Below, piece by piece: positions 53,281 to 64,000 of a DNA stretch of 64,000 nucleotides (position 1 is its first letter; each line of letters starts with the position of its first letter). The position numbers were made by a program, and so were the translations under genes. A model generated the notes under the pieces. The model saw nothing but the letters and a program-made list of their open reading frames with translations, had not been told where the DNA came from and did not search any database. The stretch is taken from assembly GCA_023078685.1 (NCBI GenBank), contig JALGAS010000010.1, positions 930,001-994,000 on the forward strand, written 5' to 3'. This DNA comes from Neopestalotiopsis rosae (taxonomy: Eukaryota; Ascomycota; Sordariomycetes; Amphisphaeriales; Sporocadaceae).

Positions 53281-56162
53281 TCAATCCAATCTGCTTTCTT
53301 CGATTGTGGAAGAGATCTCAGTCCCAGAAACCCGCCCGTTACCTTGCTCTAGACCTCGTGGTGGCCGCATCTGTCCTGATGTCGAGTCAAGTGCGAGAAG
53401 TGTTGTCCCAAACTCCTGCTTGCGCCTTTCTTCTCCCTTGACCGAGAGGCGCTCCAAGTGGCTGAGCTTTTGAATGAGCGCCGTCGGATGGCGGTTCGAT
53501 ATAAGCGGCCGCGGCCACCATTTCGAAAAGTGCAATCCGTATTTCCACAATTTTAGAAGAACCCAAAAAGCCAAGGAAATGACATGCTGCGGATACATCA
53601 GTCAGGAAATCGGTAACGCGAGCGTCATCACCACTCCCCATGAACTTACAGGGCCGTATGCCACCACAACCATGTCAAAGCTGGCGCCTCCTGGCCTGGT
53701 CCACCATGTCGCGCTCAGACAGGCAAAGATGAAGACACATCCGAGCAGAGCCAACCGAGCCGTCCACGGCTGAAGCCAGATGAGCACGTTCCAAGCTTTA
53801 TACTTGGGATGGCCCCGGATGAAGCGCTCCATTCCGGCCTTTCCCAGGCCTTGGGCACAAGATGATGTCCTGGAAAGCTCTTGTTTAGCTCAGGTTTGCA
53901 GAACGTACAGCTTCGCTTAACTTGCCAATGATCATATCGCAAGTAGGCAACAAGGAGCAGTGTCCAAGTAATGACACACGAGATACTCGACGTGAGAGAG
54001 ACTATTTGGATCATCTGTTACTGGGATTAGTCACTTACAGCCGATCCCTGAGGAGTTAGAAAGAAGAATAAAGACTCACATCATCCAACGCAGCAGGACT
54101 TTCGAGCTTCAGCCGAAGACTAACAAACGGCAACCAGTAAAAGGCCAGCAGACTAACCAGCAGGGCCATGGCGGGCACACCCGTCGAAGTCCACACCTGG
54201 CCAAACGTCTTTTTGAACCACCGACTAAACATGTGGTTATCCCGCAGCTTTTGCGTCATGCCGTACAAGGTGCGACTAGAGATATACAGTGCCGTGTTCG
54301 CCGAGGATAAGACGGCGAAGATGATGGCTCCGTTCGCCACGCCGGCCAGGTCCGGGTGCACATCCCAGATGGAGATTATGGTGGCACTGTCCGTGTGCGG
54401 CATCGAATTGGCAATGGTCTCGTGGGCCCCGATGAACTTCCACACGCCTGGGAGCCGGCAGTCGTCCCACTTTACGCCGAGGATGATGCCCAGCGTTACC
54501 ATGAAGAGGAGCAAGAGGCAGGCCCAGTGCGTTATCTGCGAAGAGCGCGCAATGGAACGTGTGCTCCGCGCCTCGTAGGCGGCAATGGCCGTGGTTTCCA
54601 CGCCCAGGAAGATGAAGGCGACAGTGGGTACAACGAAGCTGTTTGTCCTAGGTGGTCAGTCTCCATTGTGGGCTCGGTCTGGCGAGGAAAAGATACTGAC
54701 CAAAATGCCAAGAATTGTTGACTCGATCCGAAAACCTGTAGATTTACAGTGAGACCATCATGTATTGCTTACGGATGATCAGCTTGCGTCGAAATAATTC
54801 CTATATGGCACGAGTCTTCTTACGATTGCTGGGAAATACGTTCTGTGCTTGTATACTTGTCAGCCGAGATCCATCTCTCGCAAATTTGCAATTCATACCT
54901 GCAGAGTTATTATACCATGAACAAGTGCCATCGGTGTCGTTGATAAACAATGGCGCTGAAGAGAGGTCAGCGCGTCTTTTGGATTGGGGTCTCTCAGTAT
55001 AGCTTACACTCTTTTGTTGAGTGCCCTTGCTCTGGGGATTATGTTAGTAAATCTGCGCATTCTCCCGGAGGAGTTGTCACTTACTGTAAATGGAGACATT
55101 GTACAAGACACACGATATCACAACCACAATTACCACTAGTGCGCATGTCAGTACCCATGATTTTTGTTTACAAGACCAGCCATGGCCGATTCAGATACAG
55201 ATCTGCCTTTTGTTCGTTGATCAAACCTTGGGCCCGGTCGCACATGATAATGACATCAAGTATGCTTCAGTAAGGATTGAACAGGGATATACTCACTTTT
55301 AAGCGCCCCACCAACGGTCTCGATCCAGCCGAAATACTGCACAGTATGAGCCTCAGAAGTTCAGACATGATCGTATCGGAGTAGACTTACATCAACACCC
55401 CACAAGTTGAGAGCAAAGAGAACCCACGGCGTGAAGCCGTAAAAGGCCATAGGTCCCGCAACACTGTCCACATCGGGCCAGTATTCTAATATCCGCGAGG
55501 CGTTGAGCATTTGTACTGGCATGATTGAGGCCCAACAATACCTGTACCAGCACATCAGCAAGACGAGGCTCAAACTTTGCCAAATTTGGTTTTCTCTTTC
55601 TGTTCCATATCCCCCTCTTCTGTCACGAATCACTTATTCCTTTCTAGGAGTGATTATGACTATTTGCAAGACAGAGCTTACCAGTGAGCAATGGACGCCA
55701 CCCAAGCCAAATCCTCATCGACAAATTGCTCAACGTAGAGGTAGATGGCATTTTGAGCGGGAAACACCTGCACGAGCTCGCTGACCGTCTCGCCCACAAA
55801 CGCGGCAATGATGCCATTGAGCAGCACCGCTAGCAGCAGGCCGATCGGTCCCGACACTTCGAGGACGGAGCCATTATAGTTAAATACTGCGGAGCCTATA
55901 ACCACACTGATAATGATAAACTAGAGGAATATTAAGTCAGTAAATTTGGGAATATGCACTCCAAATTGCGTGGATGGGAGGCCACCAACGAAGATTTGGA
56001 AAGCTTTCAAACGTTGTCTAGGTAGATAGAGGCCAAGTCAGCTTGATTGTGGTGCCTTGCAGGTTCCAGGCTTATCATGGGGAGGGGTGGGAGAGAAGAG
56101 CCTTACCGCAGCTGGGAAGGATCAAACGTCGCGGCACGACCAGACTCTGCATCTGAAGCCAT
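53281..56162 (-). CDS. amino-acid permease (APC superfamily), 14 exons
   Basis: Exons: 56162-56107, 56017-55960, 55920-55682, 55541-55391, 55336-55297, 55135-55085, 55031-55008, 54955-54899, 54828-54824, 54735-54701, 54647-54080, 54014-53922, 53877-53650, 53586-53281. All joins keep frame at GT-AG sites, giving 636 aa. Transmembrane segments are evident in exons 3, 4, 6, 10-14 (for example GPIGLLLAVLLNGIIAAFVG, VVPTVAFIFLGVETTAIAAY, AIIFAVLSSANTALYISSRT). The G-V-E-x-T-A and SSANTALYISSR segments are typical of fungal AAT/YAT permeases at the plasma membrane. A Cys/Asn-bearing loop lies in exon 8. The 5-nt exon at 54828-54824 is needed to keep frame. The exon 12-13 junction uses a weaker GTTAAG donor and is the least certain. 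Substrate unknown. Confidence 0.78.
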
Positions 56163-56575
56163 GATGTTATCAACTTCTGGCTCAAGTCGATACTGAGCTA
56201 TAGCGACGAGGAAGGGAATTAGGAAATAATCATATTTCCTGCAAGGTTGGGAATCATTGGCGGCATTCTCATTTGATTTGCATCATGTAAGCAAGTCGTG
56301 GGCAAGAAGGAACGCGGCTATTTTCAGGGAAATACGGCTGGCGGATCATTTGTGTGTGTGCCGTACGGGGCGCTGATCCTAGAAGGCGACCGGTAGGACA
56401 GTCTGATGTGATACGAGACTCGCTAATTTTGGGGCAGTACGTGTGCTCATAAAAGGACAACCTGTGACTCGAACTGGCGATATCAGGCATCTGTAGCAGG
56501 GAAGGCAATACTAGGGATTTAAGAAGTGTACGATCGCCGGAAGTTTAAACAATGAATATTTCTTAGACCCTCCGT
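56163..56575. other. divergent promoter region, permease / small four-exon gene
   Basis: A 413-bp gap between two head-to-head start codons, so regulatory elements may be shared. No TATA box stands out on either strand. Confidence 0.45.
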
Positions 56576-57027
56576 ATGTTTGGACAGATATATGCCAAAC
56601 GCGACGCAAGACCAATCATGGCGGAGTCACATCATCATATCCTTCCTTCCCAAGCCTCGCGCTACCTTGCGATCAAGGACGAGCTCGAGACTTATCTGAA
56701 AGAGATTTACAGTGGGAAAGTGGATGATACATATGACTTTTCCGTCAAAGTAAGTTTGCATACCTTGGCACCCCAAATTTGGTGACCGGCTTGCTAATCA
56801 AAATACAGAATCGAAATGATAGATGGTGCTTTGATGGACCCGAACAACTAAGCGAGGTAAGTGTTCTGGAGAGCCGCCAAAAGTGTAAAAAGAAGGCAAC
56901 TAACAGTGGTTCGCGCAGAAACGCCTAAAGTATGCATGATTTCATTGTGCTTTGCAGAAGTATGAACTGACCAGTCATTAGAGACATGGTGCGCGAAGTA
57001 ATGAAACGCAGCAAAGCAGCCAAATGA
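56576..57027 (+). CDS. small four-exon protein, unknown family
   Basis: Exons 56576-56749, 56809-56856, 56907-56929 and 56982-57027 join in frame at good sites (GTAAGT, GTAAGT, GTATGC donors; CAG, CAG, TAG acceptors), giving 96 aa, or 82 aa from the second Met at 56618. The sequence is charged and helical: YLAIKDELETYLKEIYSGK, then NRNDRWCFDGPEQLSEWFAQ, then a basic tail VMKRSKAAK. It looks like a compact soluble protein. Three intron junctions keeping frame in under 300 coding bases argue for a real gene. I recognise no family. It is divergent from the permease gene. Confidence 0.55.
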
Positions 57028-57627
57028 ACACGGGGCGTGGGAGGATGACGGAGGCGGGGGCGGAAGGATTCGTTCTTCAGCTCATGCTGGTGGACTAAAC
57101 AGGGAGGATTGCGTGGCGAGCTTTGCCCAGTCGCGGTTGAGATGGAGATCAGAGCGCCAAGGTTGAGGGCGCAGGCTCTGCTGTGCCACATGTATGAATC
57201 GTATGGCTCGAAAGGGCTGCGATGGGCGGAGCAGCGGTCTGCTTTTGCAGAGGGCGAGCATCAATGCCTTATTTGATTTTCGGCCTCGGGGAAGAATGCC
57301 CAACTTGCTTATAGAATGCGAGTGGAATTATTTACGAAGATAGACGGCGGATAATGGGGGATGAATTACACAACGCAAAGCGCAGACGAGGTGCAAAATC
57401 GGATTTAGCTGGCACTGATAGAACGACATACTTGCTTTTTCGATAGTGTGGGGGGTCGATGATCCTGGTTCGCCCTATATTGTAGGGTCGGTCAAGTGTG
57501 ATGGGGTTGTGTAGACTATACATTAGCAACGAGAAGCATGTCACAATTGGTTTACCGGGTCATGGTAAGCACTGGTTGCCAACGACAAGGGCATTGAACG
57601 GTACGAGAGTGTAACAAATGCCAATGG
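57028..57627. other. convergent spacer
   Basis: Between the small four-exon gene and the kinase gene. Short ORFs only (for example 57332-57544 on -); nothing recognisable. Confidence 0.5.
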
Positions 57628-60600
57628 TCAGCTTTTTGGCCTGCATTTTATAGCGTGTATCTTGCCGTCTAGTTGGCATATGAGAATAATGCTCGCAGCT
57701 TCGTTGTTGCAGAGGACGATCTGCATCGCGGACCGCTCCTTCAACCGCGAGTCTGTCCGACAGAGAGTGTGCCCCTCTGCAAATTCGTCTTTTGGTTTCG
57801 TTGACAATATGTGAATCGCCGAAGAAGAAGGTAGACGTTTCGAGGTAACGACGACAAAGGATTGGTCTTGATATAAACATGACGCTCGAATATCCAATAG
57901 TCTGGGCTGGACAGGGAAAGCACGGAATGTTCTCGGTGCATGATGGGGAATGACGCTATCAGGAACAAAAGCCACGTGGCTGTCGCCATCAGGAGCGACG
58001 AGACACCCTAAAGAGTGATTGAAGGGGAGTAGTCGGGTATAGTGCAGTTTCACGTGCTCTTGCTGCAGGCTGTTAGTTAATTTGAATCATCAAATATTTC
58101 TTCCAAATTGGTAGGAATTGCGAATTACTTACAAAGTCATAGGGGGTTCTGGCCTCAAGTTCAATGCTCAAGGGCGTCATGATGCGATAGCAAAGTAGCC
58201 AGCCCTGACTGAGGCCCGTCGCCCATACATACAGAAGATTGCCCTCCTCATTGAATGCAATGTCTTCTATGTAGCAATTCTGCTCTAGAGGGACATCCCT
58301 AGATGTGTGACGAGTTTGTACTTCATTGGGGTTTCTGCAATGAAAAGTGGTCAGAAAATTTCGTTACACCCGGAATTGACGGCATATGTACTCAAGATGC
58401 AAGATGAAGAATTGCTTCGTATTTATCACGGCCATGAATCCTTCGTCTGTTATGGTGATTCTCTTGGAATGCTCGAAATCTTTCGTCGGAATGGGGATCG
58501 ACGTAGGACTAGACGTAGCGTTGTGATAGTCCAGTTTATATGCCTGAAGCTAGAAATAGAATTGAAATAAAATTAGTTTCTTCGTATATTAAGGAATCAC
58601 AAAAAGCATTGAGAAGCTGATCTTACCATTGGCTCTGATCGTTTAGATTCTCCCCAAGCCGCGAGGTACTGCCCAGCGACCACGACACCGCTGCGGTCTG
58701 TCTTTGCTTTGAAGGGTACGACGATAGCCCCGCCTGGTTCCGTCATATTCTTTCCGTCCTTGTCTGGATGGACTCGCAAGAGGGAAATTGTTGACTTGAT
58801 CAAGTATGCAATCCAGTATTTACCAACAGTCAAATCGCTGGGACTTGAAACTCTATTCCGTGTTTCCCATGACATAACATGTGTCTCGACGTTTTGCCAC
58901 TCCATATCAAAGGACGGTCTCCGGGCCAGCTCATTGGTGGCGGGAGTCGAGAGCCGAAGGCCGTAGCTCGATGACCCGTGAGAGGGTTGATCAGAGCCCG
59001 TGTCGATGCTGCTCGCCTGTCTTCCCCTACTTTGATAAATTGGTTCAACTGATGTATTTGGCAGTGGTGGTGGGTTTTGGTGCTGGGAGAAAATACAGCT
59101 TGTACTGCTATTTTGGATGACCTTGTCAATATGCTGAGAAACGTGCAGAATATTTGTATACATTCTCTCAGCATCAGGTCTAACCTCAGGATCCGCCACA
59201 AGCAGAGATTCGATACAGGATGCCCAGCACGCAACATAGTTACGCTCATTCCCTGAGCATTTTCGAAGGTCTCTGAGCCATACGATCACTTCTGGCCGCA
59301 AGTGGTAGTTCTGGCTGTGGGTAAAGGGGCTCAGGTGAGTAGATTTGCTGGAGAATTCCGAGTAAAAACTGTCATATGTGCCGCCGCGTAAATTTCTGAA
59401 CTCAACAACTCCTTGCGGACCCTTTTGGTTGAAAGTGAGAATCTCCGAGATGATTGCACCAAATGACCAAACATCGCTCTTTCGTCCTACCGTGAAATTG
59501 CCAGCTGAATCATCCCAGGCTCTTTCGACTTCCGGTGCCTGGTAGGTGCTCTTGGGCCGCCGTGCTCTTGTATGCATTGTTTGATTCTCCACATTTCCAT
59601 CTTTGCTGACCTTTTTGATTACCGATATTCCAAAATCGGCCAATTTCCACCAGCCTACAGGGTTATCTCCTTTGTCGAATAAGAGAATATTGTCTGGTTT
59701 CAAGTCCATATGAGCAAGGTTAACAGAGTAGGCGTGGTCGTCGGAAAATCCAGCGTGAAGCCACCTCAAAGCGTCTGCAATGGCTACGCATTCTTTCGCT
59801 AAGGCTCCAGCTAGAGAGACACCATGGGCGGGAAGATTTCGAAAACGTTCATCAAAACTTGCCGGCGTCAGCTCGTATGTCTTGGAGCTCACCGCGGGTT
59901 CGGCATGTAAGAATTGGTGAAGGTTTCCTAGATCGGCGATTGGCAGAACGATCAAGTACCGAGAATCCTGCTCAATAATGGTATGATGGAGCGTAATGCG
60001 GTACACCTCGCTTGGAAGGGTTCTCTTTACCCTACACAATGTATCCACTTCCTTTTTGGCATCATCCAGCGATTCTTCATCAGCTCGAAAAGACTTGACT
60101 GCCACGGCATATGGTTCGCTCGCCGTCCATGAAAATTGGCTGTATTTACGATCTTGAATGTAGTCGGGAGATACTTGGTAGAACTATAAGTCTAATTAGT
60201 GCTAATAATTCAGGAGAGACTTGCTGCGCTCACATTGATCAAGCCGTAACCGCCCGATATTTCCTCGGTTGATCGAAACTCGAAAGGTAGCCGATACCTC
60301 GAGTCGATGATCTGTGTCTGAGGCTGATGACTGAAGTCGAGCGTAGTTGGAATAAATCGGTATTGCTCTCCCAAGTACTTCTTTACGCGGCGAGGATTGA
60401 ACCCCATGGAGATGAGTTCCTCGGCATCAACGGGAAGGCTCTTGTCCGTGAAGCGTGTGTATGAGCTATTGGGAGGAGAGAACAGACAGCTTTTGACAGT
60501 AGAGAACCATTCTATATCTGGCAGTTCAGTCCAGACAATGAATGAAAGAAAGCCCAACAATTTGTTCTGTATAGCATCGATTTGCTCGGTTGTCAAATGA

Positions 60601-60770
60601 CTGTCAAAAAGAAGACCTCGCAGTTGTGGCATTCCCCATATTCCTTTCAAATCAGAGCTGCGACAAAAGGCCTTTTCTGGGTCGTTGGCCATCTTCATCG
60701 CATCTTGTATTCCGTTTGCTATACTTTCGAAATAGGCTTTCCGGCGCGCGTATTGGCTTTGGTTGTCCAT
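57628..60770 (-). CDS. protein-kinase-domain protein with C-terminal beta-rich region
   Basis: Exons 60770-60234, 60183-58627, 58549-58368, 58334-58133 and 58062-57628, joined in frame, give 970 aa. Residues 1-165 are a helical N-terminal region. A kinase domain spans about 172-500: a degenerate glycine loop SGGYGLI split by the first intron, AVAVKSF lysine near 208, catalytic loop AHMDLKPDN near 335 (Met in place of the Arg of HRD), ADFG near 360, and YQAPEVE near 392. Residues after about 560 look like repeated beta strands (CYIEDIAFNEEGNLLYVWATG, LLPFNHSLGCLVAPDG), suggesting a WD40-like propeller (inferred). Many Pezizomycotina encode such orphan kinases; targets unknown. HMD kinases lack the RD arginine, so activation may not depend on loop phosphorylation. 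Confidence 0.75.
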
Positions 60771-62087
60771 ATTGGGGCTAGACTTTGCTGCGATTGTGGT
60801 CCGGCTCGATTGTGGCCGTATAGAGCCGCTTGATCGTCTGAGCAGCTAGCCAGAGAGCCATTACTTCGGACGGATTTCTAAGACGAGGTTCAAGGAGACG
60901 GTGATTAGACTCGGGCGGGCGATATCGCACTGCAGTGACAGGATGTTGTGTCATGGGTAGAGAAAGTTGGTTACTTGCTATTTGGCGGGACAGGTTCGTA
61001 GGTTGAGGCTCTAGGTGCGACACACGTCATCAGGTTGGAGATTTTGGTGTTCAATTTTCCAGGCGGCCCCTCAATTGCAGCAGGAACGGGAGTCGAGACC
61101 AGTGCCAGTCACCGAGAAGATGATAAGGCAGCACAGATCCAATATTGCAGTCAGGCTGTGACTGGGGTCAGGTAGGTGATAGGTGGCTGTCCAGTGCCTA
61201 TTTCCTGCCGTACCACGGCACAGTCGTAGGAACTGCAGTGCTGAATGACTTCTGCGCTTATTGGCTTGTAAGCCGAAGCCATGGTTCCCTCCTTGAGTTA
61301 ATGGTGGTTGCCCAGCCTGAAGAGTCGGTAGGTAGGTACCTTTCGGCTCTACATTTGGGCTGGCAAACCCCCAGTTCAGCAGTCAGGGAAGTCCAGACCG
61401 ACTCTTTTTGAGGCGTGCAGGAAGGAGCATTGCAGAGGGTCTTGCCGTAAGCCGCGTGTGGTGCAGAACAGACGCAAGTCATCGAACGATGATCGGGGCT
61501 CACTGTTGTGATTGCGGGGATCCATACCGTGGAGTGTGCTATGCAGCAGCCAATTCAGGACTGTACAGGAGCGCTGCAAATGACCAATTATTCAATAGAA
61601 AAAGTTTTGATCAATTGTGAATCTTTGCGCATTCAAGCGACCGGCATTGAAACAAGCACAACATCTATTTCGAGTTCTTGGCGCTGTCAGTACCTTAGTT
61701 CAGTTGGTCAGTATATGATCCCTGTTTCCCCCAAGGTTACAGGTCTTCTACTCTATAATTTAGTGGCCCAGCCCCTAACTCCCATTACGAGACTGGGAAT
61801 CATCCCACGTCCCCTAATCTGTCGCACACAACACAATAGCATACACCACAGCACAGAGACATCATCAAACGACGAAAGATTATGAGCCTTAGTATTGTCA
61901 CCAGACGGAGCACAACCTGAGGTAAATAGATCGAGAACTTTTGATTTATTTCAACCTGCAGACGAGACGAACAGCAGGTCCCAAATGATCAGATGACAAC
62001 AATATATACATAAAGAAGCTGATTCTCCCGCCAAGACACACGAATCCCGGGAGCTTTTATACATTCGAACCCTCAAGACACACTACC
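60771..62087. other. intergenic spacer
   Basis: Promoter of the kinase gene and 3' flank of the endoglucanase gene. ORFs such as 61508-61885 (+) have no recognisable features. Confidence 0.5.
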
Positions 62088-63130
62088 TTATGGCGTGTAG
62101 GTCTGGAGAAGCGAGTCGTAGTAGGTGTAGGCAGTACCACTTGGGGGCTCGAAGCTGTAGATGTAGCTTCCCCACCAGGGACCGCCAGCCCACCAGAGAG
62201 CACCCTGCCAGACGTCGCTGTTGTCCTGGAGGTGGTCGAGGAGGCCCTTGATGGCCGTCTCGCACTGAGAGTTGGCGCCGCCGGCGAACTCGCCCAGGAC
62301 GCCCAGCTTGCCGTTCTCACGGAGCCACTCGGTGGCGCCAATAACGCGGTCGACACCAATCGTGGTCGACACGCACACGTCCGAGGTGCCCGAGTTGTCC
62401 GAGTCGAGGTACTGGTGCATCTCGTAGATGAGCTTGTCAGCTGAGTCAGTCAGAGCGACCAAGTTTGTGTTGGTCGTGTTCCAGACGTAGGCGCCCGAGT
62501 ACGAGTTGCCCTCGGCGAAGATGTACTGGCTGGTGGCGCCGGCTGCGCGGATGGCGTTAATGGCGGCTTGGTTGAGGTTCAGGACCAGAGTCTGGTCCAT
62601 GTCATGGTACTCGTTGTTGGTATCAAAGATGACATTGGCATTGTCCTTGAAGGCGGTGGCAACAGTGGTCCAGAATGAGCCAAAGCCGGCTGTGTCGGTG
62701 ATGATGTTGCCGTAGTAGCGACCAAAGTTGTGAGGGTCAAGGACGGCGGTCGCGCCATTCTCGGTGATGTAGTTGATGGTTGCGGTCAAGTTGGCCAAGT
62801 AAGCAGCGTCGGCACTGCCAGTGAGGGTGTTCGGGACCAGGCGTTCCATGGAAAAGGCAACACGGAAGATGTTGTAGCCCTCACCAATCAATGTCTGCCG
62901 AGGTATGTTAGTGTCATGTTCCTCGGATCCATTGACAATCTTGACCAGCAGCAACTTACACCGATAGAGGAGGTCGAGGGAAAGTAGAAGTTGGTTCCCC
63001 AAACACCGGGATATGTACCAGATCCAAACTCGGCAACACTCTGGTTGATACCGAACCACTTCAGCTTGGCGGCAGCGCCAGAGGCAAGAGCAACGCCAGC
63101 AAGGGCGGTGCTAAGAAAGGATGGCTTCAT
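62088..63130 (-). CDS. secreted GH5 endo-beta-1,4-glucanase (cellulase)
   Basis: Exon 1 63130-62960 and exon 2 62894-62088 (65-nt intron, phase 0) give 325 aa. The signal peptide is [21 protein letters not shown]. The mature enzyme starts [12 protein letters not shown]5 landmarks are the strand [26 protein letters not shown], the acid/base Glu in DTNNEYHDM and the nucleophile Glu in VLGEFAGG, followed by [12 protein letters not shown]. The sequence is close to the Trichoderma EGII (Cel5A) type, subfamily 5 (from memory of the family). There is no CBM1 module or Ser/Thr linker at either end, so it is a catalytic-domain-only cellulase. It cleaves internal beta-1,4-glucan bonds outside the cell. 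Confidence 0.93.
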
Positions 63131-64000
63131 GATGGTCGAGATCCGTTGGTGTTTCCCGTCACTTGTCACGATTGAACCTAATGATCAGAGCATTCAAGAG
63201 AGCAGAATGATGAGAAGCCCCCATGGTTAAGTATAAATGCGATGCCAAGCAATCTGGGGATGTGTCACCAGCAGGGACCTGGTATGTATGGATACCACAT
63301 GGTCTTGTCTATGGATCATGAAATTACTGCCAGGGGTTGAGCTCGAATCACATACTCGAAACAAGCTCAGGCCTAGACTGCTTTGAGGGGGGCGGAGAGA
63401 AGCAATCCTCAGAATAGGTACGCACGTTGCATCCTATAGACGTTGACCTACCTTCCGGGGTTCCGGAACGGTAGTAGGGCCCTTGAATTAGTGCATGGAG
63501 CGGGACGATCGTCGGCACTCTTCTACCTCTTTGGCATGATGCGGCTCGCTTTTCATTCTTGTAGCGTCACCTGCGACCAATATATCGCCGACGATGCTAG
63601 CTTTTGTTGTATTTGTTCTGGAAAAGGAATTCCAAACTAAGGTTTAGTTGCAACGGCGCAAAGGCAGACATGAGATGACCACGGAGCTTCCATCTCCAGC
63701 GCGCTTATTAACTTGAAGCCGCCAGGCCTATAGCGCCCCTTTTAACGCACGGTGCGTCGACTAGTCCTGGCGCTTTCGGCATTGCGCGCCAGAGAGACAT
63801 GAGACTTCTTTCTTGGGACATCTCATTCTTTGAAAATTTGTGCGACAATGATATTACCAACATGGCAGGCAACTCACCCATTCTGTTGGGCGGAAATCGA
63901 GTTTCTGATTGAAAAGAAAACGCACCGATTTGAGTAAAAATGCCCCAGAAACACGCGTTCTTTTCTGCTTCTGCGTCGTCATTATATCATGGAGCCGGGA
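63131..64000. other. upstream region of the endoglucanase gene
   Basis: No gene recognised to the window end. It should include the cellulase promoter; I did not find an obvious TATA box in the minus-strand orientation. Confidence 0.5.

Overview
The window is eukaryotic DNA from a filamentous ascomycete (Pezizomycotina, most likely a Sordariomycete). The signs are short GT-AG introns of about 45-90 nt, branch-point-like CTNAC motifs, coding genes separated by kilobases, and fungal families: an INSIG-type ER protein, a Clr5-domain protein, a BRCT protein of Rad9/Crb2 type, SRP54, an APC amino-acid permease and a GH5 endoglucanase. I saw no rRNA, tRNA, CRISPR array or intact transposon. Most gene models below were spliced by hand from reading frame and splice-site agreement; no expression data or database search stands behind them.

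Layout. 0-4 kb: the 3' end of a Mak11-like WD40 gene and an INSIG homologue, both on +. 4-10.5 kb: no recognisable gene. 10.5-15.3 kb: a double-RING/LON-domain protein (+) converging on a Clr5-domain protein (-). 15.3-25 kb: an accessory island of tiny orphan genes. Four related two-exon genes (16.6, 18.7 and 21.0 kb on +; 23.1 kb on -, decayed) share an exon-1 motif H-[DN]-[LI]-A-x-[IV]-G-S-W. The three intact copies also share an exon-2 motif M-x-x-W-x-x-E-T-x-x-E-S-x-W-T, the same phase-0 intron position, and a TATA box 177-181 bp before the ATG. Two of them face small minus-strand genes ending in a D-P plus hydrophobic helix. A spliced orphan of 130 aa and a decayed ~200-bp duplication also lie here. 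I regard this island as the candidate undescribed system.

25-33.6 kb: a six-exon secreted protein, a RING plus YEATS fusion protein, an unknown minus-strand protein, a small spliced ORF ending one base before the next start codon, and a 998-aa tandem-BRCT checkpoint-mediator-like protein. 33.6-41.7 kb: 8 kb without a convincing gene, followed by a conserved low-complexity fungal protein (41.7-42.8 kb). 44.7-50.6 kb: minus-strand genes for a small secreted peptide, a Rid-family protein, a catechol O-methyltransferase and an aminoglycoside-phosphotransferase-like kinase carrying two compensating frameshifts; the last three could form a small metabolic cluster. 51.4-57 kb: SRP54 (+), a 14-exon amino-acid permease (-) with a 5-nt microexon, and a divergent four-exon small gene. 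57.6-60.8 kb: a 970-aa protein-kinase-domain protein. 62-63.1 kb: a secreted GH5 endoglucanase.

Housekeeping functions (60S biogenesis, sterol/ER sensing, SRP targeting, DNA-damage signalling) therefore alternate with accessory, lineage-specific material.
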